Shown in pieces: positions 40,614 to 48,025 of a DNA stretch of 54,442 bases. The notes under the pieces are model-generated. The model ran no database searches. It worked only from the letters and a program-made list of their open reading frames with translations, and was not told where the DNA came from. The stretch is taken from contig JAHHSR010000004.1 in assembly GCA_020025075.1 (NCBI GenBank), positions 1 through 54,442 of the forward strand, written 5' to 3'. Each line of letters begins with the position of its first letter. Position 1 is the first letter of the stretch. This stretch comes from Pectinatus sp. GTDB taxonomy: Bacteria; Bacillota; Negativicutes; Selenomonadales; Selenomonadaceae. A program made the translations under genes and the position numbers.

Positions 40614-41333
40614 ATGGAAAAACAACCGCATATCCAGTTATCTGGTGAAGACGTATGTTCTAAGGCGATTATTGTCGGCGATTTGGCAAGGGTGGAAAAG
40701 ATAGGCGCTTTTTTGACGGATGTCCGGCCGCTGGCTGATAACAGGGAATTTAAGTCGCTGCGCGGCAAATATAAAGGCTGTGATATTATGGCCTTATCAA
40801 CGGGAATTGGAGCGCCCTCTGCCTGCATTGCCGTCGAGGAGCTGGCCAGGACAGGCGTGCGAGAGATTATTCGCGTCGGCAGCTGTGGTGCAATGCAAAA
40901 GGACATTGCTTTGGGCGAGCTAGTTATCGCCTTGGGCGCCGTGCGCTGTGATGGCCTCACAAAAAATTACCTGCCAGAAAATTATCCGGCTATTCCCAGC
41001 CTTGAGCTTCTTGAAAGGGCGCAAAAGTTAGCACCAGAGGCTGTCTATGGCATCATAAGGAGCCATGATGGTTTTTATATGGATGATAATGAGGCGGTGG
41101 AAGAATATTGGTCGCATTTTGGCATTGTCGGAGCTGATATGGAGAGCAGCGCCCTGTTTGTTGTCGGCAGTTTGAGAAAAGTAAAGACGCTTTCCATTTT
41201 GAATAATGTGGTCATCTATCAAGGCGACTTGGCGGACGGCGTCAATGACCTTGTGGCCGGTGAGGATAAGGTGGCATTGGGCGAGAAAAAATCGATTGAG
41301 CTTGCCTTGGAAATTTTAGCGGGAGGGAAATGA
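40614..41333 (+). CDS. Nucleoside phosphorylase (uridine/purine phosphorylase family)
   Basis: A 239-residue PNP/UDP-family phosphorylase that splits a nucleoside with phosphate to free base and pentose 1-phosphate. Seen: IIVGDLARVEKI (phosphate loop), LSTGIGAPSACIAVEELARTGVREIIRVGSCGAMQ (family core), GADMESSALFVVG (ribose-binding Met-Glu-Ser). The substrate could be uridine, a purine nucleoside or, given the adjoining transporter, nicotinamide riboside. GGGAGG precedes ATG. Stop is 1-2 nt before the transporter start. Confidence 0.9.
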   Translation: MEKQPHIQLSGEDVCSKAIIVGDLARVEKIGAFLTDVRPLADNREFKSLRGKYKGCDIMALSTGIGAPSACIAVEELARTGVREIIRVGSCGAMQKDIALGELVIALGAVRCDGLTKNYLPENYPAIPSLELLERAQKLAPEAVYGIIRSHDGFYMDDNEAVEEYWSHFGIVGADMESSALFVVGSLRKVKTLSILNNVVIYQGDLADGVNDLVAGEDKVALGEKKSIELALEILAGGK

Positions 41334-41334
41334 A

Positions 41335-42021
41335 GTGATGTGGCTTAAAAAGCAGCTTTTTGAGGGCTGGTCGCGTTTTGAAATATGTTATGTATCGGTC
41401 CTGCTCATTGTGCAGATTATTGCCTATATCGTCGCTCCCGATTCGCCAATCGGCATGATGAGCGGCATTATGGGCGTTTTGGCTGTAGTGATGGGCATGA
41501 AGGGGAGAAAGATAACCTTTATCTTCGGCTTCATCCAATGCGTGGCCATGACCTATATTGCCTGGCAGAGTCACGCCTATGGCTCTTTTGTCATGGATAT
41601 AATCTATGTCATCTCTCAGCCGGTTGGCTGGTTTATGTGGGGCAATGATGAGGCGGTCAACAGCTTCAGCAAGAAAGTAAGGAACAGGATTTTTCTCGGC
41701 GCGGTTGCCGCCTGGCTTGTCGGTGGCGTCGTGCTGCAAAGCGTCGGCGGCCAGCTGCCCTTCTTTGACAGCATAAACCTCGTGATTTCGCTCATCGCGC
41801 AGGTTCTTTATATTTTCAAATACAAGGAAAACTGGTCCTTGTGGATATTTGTGAATATTGCCAATGTCTTTTATTGGATTTTGCTGACTTATAAAATTGC
41901 CAGCGGCGATACTTCTGCCGGCACGCTCGGCATGGCCTTGTCGCAGGTCGCTTTGCAGTGTGCGCTGCTTTTCAACAGCGTGTACGCCGACCGTGTCTGG
42001 AATGCTTATAGCAATAAATGA
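41335..42021 (+). CDS. PnuC-family nucleoside/vitamin transporter
   Basis: A 228-residue membrane protein with about seven helices resembling PnuC (nicotinamide riboside) facilitators: WSRFEICYVSVLLIVQ, GVLAVVMGMKGRKITFIFGFIQCVAMTYIAWQS, LYIFKYKENWSLWIFVNIANVFYWI (the W-x3-N PnuC block). GTG 41335 is 7 nt, ATG 41338 10 nt, after GGAGGG. Co-operonic with a nucleoside phosphorylase and a Crp/Fnr regulator: uptake plus cleavage of a nucleoside is inferred. Ends at a bidirectional terminator facing asrC. Confidence 0.85.
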   Translation: MMWLKKQLFEGWSRFEICYVSVLLIVQIIAYIVAPDSPIGMMSGIMGVLAVVMGMKGRKITFIFGFIQCVAMTYIAWQSHAYGSFVMDIIYVISQPVGWFMWGNDEAVNSFSKKVRNRIFLGAVAAWLVGGVVLQSVGGQLPFFDSINLVISLIAQVLYIFKYKENWSLWIFVNIANVFYWILLTYKIASGDTSAGTLGMALSQVALQCALLFNSVYADRVWNAYSNK

Positions 42022-42055
42022 AAAAAAGCGCAAGCAATTTGCTTGCGCTTTTTTT
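42021..42055. terminator. Bidirectional terminator
   Basis: AAAAAAAGCGCAAGCAA / TTGCTTGCGCTTTTTTT with a 3-nt loop, between convergent PnuC-like and asrC genes. Confidence 0.9.
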
Positions 42056-42067
42056 GTGCTTTATGTC

Positions 42068-43102
42068 TTAGTCGCGGGGGGGGACGACGGGGTGCATACT
42101 GAGGGGCTTTAAGTTGAAGTTGGAGCGATATTCCGTTTCGCTCCAGAGGATGCGCTGGGCGACGAGCGCTTCGGGGTTTAATTTTACGCCGTCTAAGATG
42201 ACTTTTTTGAAAGCGTCATAGCCGGCACGGTCGATGAGATGGCCGCCGTGCAGGTATTCGGGCTTGCCACCCATGACGTAATCGGAGAATTTTTGCCAGT
42301 TCTTGATGACGCCGAAGACGACATCTTCCGTAACCCAGTTGAGGAACATCTTGCCCATGCGCGGCGTCTGCTTGCCCGTGCGGCCGCCAATCATGATGCG
42401 GTAGAATTTTTTGTTGGGGCGTACCCAGGCGGAGGCGGGGCAGGCGGTAACACATTCGCCGCAGCCGACGCAGCAGCAGGCGTCTTTTTGGATTTTGTGG
42501 TCGACGAGCTTCAAGACGCGCGTGGCAGCTTTCGTGCATACCTTGACGCAGCGGCCGCAGCCGATGCAGCGTTCCTTGAGGTAGATAGGGCGCGTAACGC
42601 CGATGATGCCAAAATCTTGGAAATGGGCTTTGGCACAGTCGTTGGGGCAGCCGGCAATGGAAAGTTTGATGTGGTAGTGGCTCGGGAAGATTTCCTTTTC
42701 GAGGCGGCGTGCCAGCGAGGTCGTGTCGATGTTGGCCTTGATGCAGTGGCGGTTGCCGATACAGCCCATGATGTTGCGCGAGCCGATGGTCGGGTAGCCG
42801 TGATTATTTATTTCCATGTCGACATCGCACAAATAGACTTCGACTTCTTTCATGTATTTGGCGATGTAGTTGTTGACGTCAGCGATGGATTCATACTTGA
42901 TGCCCGTGATGTCAAAGGTCTGACGCGTGCCGATGTGGAAGGAGCCGTTGCCCCATTTTTCGGCGATGGATTGGACGAAAGAGAGGTATTTGGCGTCGAC
43001 CGTGCCGCCCGGCACGCGCATTTGAAGCATGAATTCGCCCGGTATTTTTGACTGGCGGAAGCAATTCGTCCGCAGCTGGTTTATGTTGATATCCTTATTC
43101 AA
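42068..43102 (-). CDS. asrC: Anaerobic sulfite reductase subunit C
   Basis: A 344-residue siroheme/Fe-S subunit that reduces sulfite to sulfide. Sirohaem-[4Fe-4S] cysteines lie in GCIGNRHC and AGCPNDC; a ferredoxin insert carries CIGCGRCVKVC and CCCVGCGECVTACP. Begins MNKDININQLRTNCFRQSKIPGEF, typical of AsrC. The start is TTG 43102 with AGGAGG 8 nt upstream. Third gene of asrABC, 17 nt after asrB. Confidence 0.95.
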   Translation of the reverse strand: MNKDININQLRTNCFRQSKIPGEFMLQMRVPGGTVDAKYLSFVQSIAEKWGNGSFHIGTRQTFDITGIKYESIADVNNYIAKYMKEVEVYLCDVDMEINNHGYPTIGSRNIMGCIGNRHCIKANIDTTSLARRLEKEIFPSHYHIKLSIAGCPNDCAKAHFQDFGIIGVTRPIYLKERCIGCGRCVKVCTKAATRVLKLVDHKIQKDACCCVGCGECVTACPASAWVRPNKKFYRIMIGGRTGKQTPRMGKMFLNWVTEDVVFGVIKNWQKFSDYVMGGKPEYLHGGHLIDRAGYDAFKKVILDGVKLNPEALVAQRILWSETEYRSNFNLKPLSMHPVVPPRD

Positions 43103-43119
43103 AGTATTTCCTCCTGTCG

Positions 43120-43929
43120 CTAGTCAATGAGCTGCTTGGCCTTTACGTAGTTAAAGACGGGACCTTCAAGGCAGACGTAGGTCTCATCGATGCGGCAATG
43201 GCCGCATTTGCCGACGGCGCAAGACATCTTGCGCTCGAAGGAAACCCAGATATTTTCTTCTTTTGCGCCGAGCGCGAGGAATTTTTGGGCTGTGAACTTC
43301 ATCATGACGGGCGGGCCGACGATGATGACCTGCAGGTCGGGCACGGGCTTTTGCACGAGCGGCAATTCGGCGGCGTAATCGGTGACGAGGCCGATTTTTT
43401 TGCCTTCTTTTCCGCTGCCCTTGTCGAGCGTTACGGTTACATCAAAGCTCGTCTGCCATCTTTTTATATCTTCTTCAAAGAGGATGGAGTCGTTATCCCT
43501 AAAGCCGAAGATGAGATTTAGGTTTTTGACGCAGCTTTTATTTTTTTCGATGTGATTGATGAGCGAGCGCACGGGGGCAACGCCTGAGCCGCCGGCGGCG
43601 ATGATGAGGTCTTTTTGGGCATAGGCCGAAAGTTCAAAGCCGTGGCCGTAGGGGCCGCGCATGGGCAGGATATCGCCTACCTTTAAGGCGAAAATCTTGT
43701 CGGTAACGGTGCCGACTTTGCGGATGAGAAATTCCGCCCACTTTTCTTCTTTGGAAAAGTCGGAGATGGAAATGGGACATTCGCCCGCTTGCGGCAGGGA
43801 AATTTGGAAGAACTGACCGAAGTTAATTTCGCCTGCTTTTTCAAATTCGACGCGGAAGAGGCATTCAATCGCCGTGAGCTTTTTTATTTGCAGGATTTTG
43901 TGCGGCTCGGGCATGAAGATATTATCCAT
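43120..43929 (-). CDS. asrB: Anaerobic sulfite reductase subunit B
   Basis: A 269-residue FAD/NAD(P)H-binding electron-transfer subunit of the ferredoxin-reductase fold: MRGPYGHGF (FAD), IIAAGGSGVAPVRSLI (NAD), and a C-terminal [2Fe-2S] cluster site CAVGKCGHCRIDETYVC. It passes electrons from NADH to AsrA/AsrC. Its start overlaps the asrA stop by 8 bp. Confidence 0.95.
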   Translation of the reverse strand: MDNIFMPEPHKILQIKKLTAIECLFRVEFEKAGEINFGQFFQISLPQAGECPISISDFSKEEKWAEFLIRKVGTVTDKIFALKVGDILPMRGPYGHGFELSAYAQKDLIIAAGGSGVAPVRSLINHIEKNKSCVKNLNLIFGFRDNDSILFEEDIKRWQTSFDVTVTLDKGSGKEGKKIGLVTDYAAELPLVQKPVPDLQVIIVGPPVMMKFTAQKFLALGAKEENIWVSFERKMSCAVGKCGHCRIDETYVCLEGPVFNYVKAKQLID

Positions 43930-44968
43930 TTTCGCGTTCCCCCTCTAATCTTTTTACTTCTTTGGCGAGTTTGTTTACGGCTGTGGAAAATGAGATGTAG
44001 GCCGGGCAGTGGTCATCACAGCGACCGCAGCCGACGCACATATTATGGCCAAAGCGGACCTTGTGGTCGTGTACCTTGTGCATGACCTTGTAGCGCATGC
44101 GTTCGCCGGCCGTGGGGCGGAAGCTGTGGCCGCCGGCCATGTCGCTGAAGCCGTCAATGTGGCAGGATGCTGCAATGCGGCGGCGTTCGCCGGCATTGGT
44201 TTCGGGCGTATAGGTGATGTCGACCGTGGTAAAGCAGGTGCAGGTCGAGCAGGCGAGCGTGCAGCTGCCACATTCGAGGCAGCGCTTGTCGTATTCATGC
44301 CACATGTCGAGCGATTTTATTTTTTGCTGGATTTCTTTGGAGCTTATTTCGGGCACTTCGACTTTGACAATATTTTCACTTACTGGCTTAACGGAAAAAT
44401 CAGCAGGCGAAGCCTTGAGCGGCGCAAGATATTTTTCAAAAGCGGTATCTTTTACGTCGATTTTGACGCCATCTTCACAAAAGGCGATGCCGATGCCGTA
44501 CTCGTCGGCACTGTTCGTGCCCATCGAGACGCAAAAGCATGAATCCCAGCCCTTTTCGGGGCACTGCATGAGGGCAAAGTGAACCTTTTGGCGGCGCTTT
44601 TGGTAGAGCGGGTCTGCAAAATGGCCGTTTTTGAGATAGATGTCATCAAAGCGGGCAATGGCATTGATGTCACAGGCGCGGGCGAAGATGAAGTAGGGGC
44701 GTTCATCGGCTTCTTTGGCTTCTATGTACTTGCCTTCGACGAAGTACATGACGGTTTCATTAATCGGCTGTAATACCTCTTTTGCGGGGTAGGTCGATTT
44801 TTGCGCGTACTCTATTTCATCGGCAGATGCAATCTTGGCATAGCGAATGCAGTCTGTATCAGAGTAGCGTCCCTGCTGGGGAAATCTTTTTGGTGCATAG
44901 ACCTGGAAATCACTGCTCAGATTTTTTAAAAAAATCCGAAAATCGTTCCAATCGAGTTTGTATCCCAT
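43922..44968 (-). CDS. asrA: Anaerobic sulfite reductase subunit A
   Basis: A 348-residue Fe-S subunit with two C-terminal [4Fe-4S] motifs, CLECGSCTLACSTC (about 229-242) and CVGCGRCDDHCP (about 312-323). The N-terminal half (MGYKLDWNDFRIFLKNL...YAKIASADEIEY) is as in Salmonella/Clostridium AsrA. GGAGG precedes the ATG. First gene of asrABC. The upstream about 210 bp holds TAGAAT and TATAAA -10-like boxes, but no confident promoter, and the nrdJ terminator. Confidence 0.94.
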   Translation of the reverse strand: MGYKLDWNDFRIFLKNLSSDFQVYAPKRFPQQGRYSDTDCIRYAKIASADEIEYAQKSTYPAKEVLQPINETVMYFVEGKYIEAKEADERPYFIFARACDINAIARFDDIYLKNGHFADPLYQKRRQKVHFALMQCPEKGWDSCFCVSMGTNSADEYGIGIAFCEDGVKIDVKDTAFEKYLAPLKASPADFSVKPVSENIVKVEVPEISSKEIQQKIKSLDMWHEYDKRCLECGSCTLACSTCTCFTTVDITYTPETNAGERRRIAASCHIDGFSDMAGGHSFRPTAGERMRYKVMHKVHDHKVRFGHNMCVGCGRCDDHCPAYISFSTAVNKLAKEVKRLEGERENG

Positions 44969-45100
44969 TTTTTCCTCCAGAATGATAAAATTTATGTCTT
45001 TTCTCTATTCTACATCAATTTTATATAGGTTTCTAGCCCATAATTTATAAAAAACATTGAAAAAATCTATTGATATATTTTTTCACCGGCATAAAGGCAA

Positions 45101-45139
45101 CCAAAAAGCCCTTTTCAGGACTTGAAAAGGGCTTTTTGG
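45101..45139 (-). terminator. Terminator of nrdJ
   Basis: CCAAAAAGCCCTTTTCA / TGAAAAGGGCTTTTTGG: a 17-bp stem (small loop) with internal T5, downstream of nrdJ and upstream of asrA. Confidence 0.85.
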
Positions 45140-45181
45140 GCTTATTTATAAAATAAAATTTTTATGTTAATAGGTTAATTA

Positions 45182-47446
45182 CTATTCACATTTTGACCAG
45201 CCGCAGTAGCTGCAGGTGACGCAGTGGCCTTCGGGCTTTAGCGTGTAGTGGCCACATTCGGGACACTCGCGGTTGATGCTCTTGTCTTCCGTCTTGTCGA
45301 CATATTTGGCTGCGGGTTCTTGCTGCTGGGTTTCGTTGTAGATTTCAGCCAGCGCCGAGGCGATGGCATTGCCGCAAGAAAGCGAGATGTCGCGCCGGCC
45401 GCTTCTTATCAGTGCCTGGCAGGCTGAGCAGCGGTGCTGCGAGAGCTGCTTTATAATCTGCTTGACGCTGATGCCAGAGCGAAGGGCGAGCGAAGTCAGG
45501 CGCGTAATCGTCGCAATGTTTGACGAGCAGCCGCCTGAGGCATTGGTAAAGACCTCGAAAATTTGCCCGTCGGGGGTTTTGTTAATCGTTATATACATCT
45601 TATCGACGCATGAGGTGTGCCTGAGCAGCGTACAGCCATCAAGGCGCGTGATGTCGTCGCGCTTTTGCGGCACGAGCGAGTCATATTCGATGCCCTTGGC
45701 GGCATCTTGCTTTTCGCCTTTTGAGACGCCGAGGATATTGCCGCGCTTGCAGCCGTCGCGGAAAATCGTGATGCCCTTGCAGTTTCGCTTCCAGGCGGCG
45801 AGATAGATTTCCCGTATATCTTGCGGCGTGGCGTCGTGGCGCAAGTTGACGGTCGAGGAGATGGAGTTATCGACCCATTTTTGCATTGCCGCTTGAAGGC
45901 GGACGCGGTTTAGATAGGGGACGTCGTGGCTTTCGATGACGAAGGGGAATTTTTCCTTTATGACCTTGTCGCTGGTGTTGTAGCTCATGTGGTGGTAGTC
46001 CAGAAGGTCTTTTATCGAATGGGCGTAGACCTTGAAGGATTTTTTCGCTTCTTCCATTTTATGCGTCGTGCGCTCGTAGCTTATCTTGTAAAGCGGTTCG
46101 CAGCCGCCGGAAAAAAGGCCCATGAGAAGGGAGATGGTGCCGGTCGGCGCAATGGCCAGCAGCGTGCCGTTTCTAAGGCCGTACTTTTTGATGTCATGGT
46201 AGACTTCGGGCGCTTCTTCGTGCAGGAGCTTGATGAGCGGCGATTTTTTGGTTTTTTCCCATTCGTAGCGGCCGAAGGTGCCCTTTTCGCGGGCCATGGC
46301 GGAAGAGGTGCGCGCCGCTTCGATGAACATGAGGCGCATAACCTTGGCGACAAATTCATTGCCGCGGTCGGAGCCGTAGCGCAGCTTCATCGCTACAAGT
46401 GCATCAGCTACGCCGAAAAGGCCGAGGCCGACGCTGCGCCAATCGTCGATGCAGCGGCGGTTGTCATCGAGCGGCTGCGTTTCGTAGCCGTAGTCGAGGA
46501 TTTCATCGAGGGCCATTGTCGCCGTGTGCACGGCTTTGAGGAAGCCTTCTTTGTTCAGCTTGGGATTGTCGCTGAATTTATCGTCGATGAAGTTGTAAAG
46601 ATTGATGCTCATGAGGTTGCAGGAATTGTAAGCGTTGCCGCCAAATTCGCCGCAGGGGTTGGTGATTTCAATCTTGTAGTCGTCATAGCCGCTCAAGAGG
46701 TTATAGTCATTGAGGCGGTCGACGAAAAGGGCGCCGGGGTCGCCCCAGTCCCACTGTGTTTTGCAGTATTCATCGAAGAAGTCGGCAGCGTCGATGGTCT
46801 TTGTGATTTTTTCGCCTGTCGATTCGACATCGAATTTTAGCTCGTATTTTTCGCGGTTCATTACGGCCTGCATGAAGTCGTCCTTAAAAAGTACGGAGAT
46901 ATTCATCGAGGCGAGCTTTTCGTTGTCCTGTTTTAGGCGCAAAAATTCGTAGATGTCCGGGTGGTCGCAGTTGAGGCCAATCATCATGGCGCCGCGGCGG
47001 CCGTTCTGGCTGATGACATCGCCTGTCGCGTCAAAAATTTTGAGGAAGGAGACCGAGCCGCTTGAGGTGCGCGCAGCATTATTTACATGGCTGTCTTTGG
47101 GGCGCAATTTGCTCACGTTGACGCCGATGCCGCCGCCGTAAGAAAAGATGCGAGCGATTTGGGCGTTGATTTTGAAAATGGATTCTATATTGTCGTCGGG
47201 CGAGGGGAGAATATAGCAGTTGCTGAGGCTCGCCTTGAATTTGCCCTTGGCGCCTGTCGCATAAAGTGTGCGGCCGGCGGGGCAGACGGAGCCTTTTTCG
47301 AGATATTCGTGCATGGCCTTTTGCACGGGCGGCGAAAATATCGAGGTTACGCGGTCGATGAATTGCATCGGCTCCGTTTCGCCGGCGTGGTAATATTTGG
47401 CCTTGAGGATATTTTGTCCTACTTCAGTTTCGTACCAGTTTGTCAT
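45182..47446 (-). CDS. nrdJ: Class II (adenosylcobalamin-dependent) ribonucleotide reductase NrdJ
   Basis: A 754-residue ribonucleotide reductase of the NrdJ/NrdZ type. Seen: SLSNCYILPSPDD (first active-site Cys), GGGIGVNVSKLRP, RRGAMMIGLNCDHPDI, NPCGEFGGNAYNSCNLMSINL (finger-loop radical cysteine region with N-x-C-x-E), APTGTISLLMG, and a C-terminal domain with redox cysteines and a zinc ribbon CPECGHYTL..CSYCGWSKCE. No ATP cone. Needs adenosylcobalamin, matching cobO and cbiDET in the window. Works with or without oxygen. The leader is structured and the SD is separated from the AUG by a hairpin. Confidence 0.95.
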   Translation of the reverse strand: MTNWYETEVGQNILKAKYYHAGETEPMQFIDRVTSIFSPPVQKAMHEYLEKGSVCPAGRTLYATGAKGKFKASLSNCYILPSPDDNIESIFKINAQIARIFSYGGGIGVNVSKLRPKDSHVNNAARTSSGSVSFLKIFDATGDVISQNGRRGAMMIGLNCDHPDIYEFLRLKQDNEKLASMNISVLFKDDFMQAVMNREKYELKFDVESTGEKITKTIDAADFFDEYCKTQWDWGDPGALFVDRLNDYNLLSGYDDYKIEITNPCGEFGGNAYNSCNLMSINLYNFIDDKFSDNPKLNKEGFLKAVHTATMALDEILDYGYETQPLDDNRRCIDDWRSVGLGLFGVADALVAMKLRYGSDRGNEFVAKVMRLMFIEAARTSSAMAREKGTFGRYEWEKTKKSPLIKLLHEEAPEVYHDIKKYGLRNGTLLAIAPTGTISLLMGLFSGGCEPLYKISYERTTHKMEEAKKSFKVYAHSIKDLLDYHHMSYNTSDKVIKEKFPFVIESHDVPYLNRVRLQAAMQKWVDNSISSTVNLRHDATPQDIREIYLAAWKRNCKGITIFRDGCKRGNILGVSKGEKQDAAKGIEYDSLVPQKRDDITRLDGCTLLRHTSCVDKMYITINKTPDGQIFEVFTNASGGCSSNIATITRLTSLALRSGISVKQIIKQLSQHRCSACQALIRSGRRDISLSCGNAIASALAEIYNETQQQEPAAKYVDKTEDKSINRECPECGHYTLKPEGHCVTCSYCGWSKCE

Positions 47447-47580
47447 TAAGTCGCGGCAAGATTTCTCCGCTTGGTGGTGAGGGGATTGCCGCTCCCTCCT
47501 TTTTCTTTATCTATTTGTAAATAGCGCTTATGGCCGAGTTGTTCGGCGTCCTAGCGCATGGTCTGTGGCGAGAGTTACCT
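47444..47580 (-). promoter_or_regulatory. nrdJ leader: bridged and maskable Shine-Dalgarno
   Basis: AGGAGG (47495-47500) lies 48 nt before the AUG. GCGGCAA (47486-47492) and TTGCCGC (47453-47459) form a perfect 7-bp stem; skipping it gives 8-nt spacing. In a competing fold, GAGGGA of the SD pairs with TCCCCTC in the loop (one bulge), hiding the SD. Upstream, GCGCTA..TAAGCGC around GCCG/CGGC forms another hairpin (about 47523-47557). No B12 box was seen, so this is not a standard cobalamin riboswitch. Confidence 0.55.
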
Positions 47581-47724
47581 TAGTATTTAAGCACAAAATG
47601 ACGGCAAAGACAATTTGCAAATCAGAGCAAAAAAGACCGTAATATACAAGATATGGTATATTTTTGCGCTCAAATAACAAGATATAGAAGAATTGCGACT
47701 TTGACAAAGCAAAGTCTTCCTGTC
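47581..47724. other. Divergent intergenic region between nrdJ and valS
   Basis: AT-rich, no gene. A weak minus-strand promoter for nrdJ may be TTGCCG-16-TACTAA (about 47578-47605). A TTGACA at 47701 on the plus strand has no -10 at proper distance. Confidence 0.35.
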
Positions 47725-47753
47725 TTGCGCAAAGGGGAGCGTTACTATATAAT
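47725..47753 (+). promoter_or_regulatory. Promoter of the valS leader
   Basis: TTGCGC (47725-47730), 17 bp, TATAAT (47748-47753); the -10 region is duplicated 10 bp downstream (TATAAT 47758-47763). Confidence 0.65.
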
Positions 47754-47774
47754 AGTATATAATAGTGCCTAAAA

Positions 47775-47995
47775 ATGATGACGAAGAAAAAGCAGGCAGG
47801 TGGCGCTCCAGAGAGAAGGCCCTAGGCTGGAAGGCTTTCGCGCTGTCCCTGTAGGTCACTTCCGAGTTGCCCGGCTGAAAGCAGTAGGCCGCGCCGCTTC
47901 GCAGCGTTAACGCGTTTGAGCCTCGCCCTGGGCGGGGAAATTTAGGTGGTACCGCGAGGGGAGTCCTTTCGTCCTAATGGACGGGAGGACTTTTT
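47775..47995 (+). promoter_or_regulatory. T-box riboswitch for valS
   Basis: The T-box sequence AGGTGGTACCGCG (47944-47956) is followed by a terminator (AGTCCT..GTCC-TAAT-GGAC..AGGACT, T5; 47962-47995). Stem I shows AGAGAG, GGCTGGAAG and TTCCGAG...CTGAA features (47810-47880). The probable specifier is GTA (47884-47886), a valine codon, in the position preceding GG as in other T-boxes. Uncharged tRNA-Val would stabilise the antiterminator and switch valS on. Confidence 0.93.
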
Positions 47996-48025
47996 GTTTA
48001 GAAAAAATTGGTTGGAGGATTTTTG

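Noticed and set aside
42239..43051. 270-codon frame opposite asrC
   Set aside because: Antisense shadow rich in V, D, A and F; asrC has all its Fe-S motifs.
45926..46840. 304-codon frame opposite nrdJ
   Set aside because: Antisense shadow of a well-supported gene, with no recognisable domain.
47447..47600. Cobalamin riboswitch before nrdJ
   Set aside because: No GCCACTG B12 box or the usual long junction architecture was found; only hairpins and SD pairing are visible.
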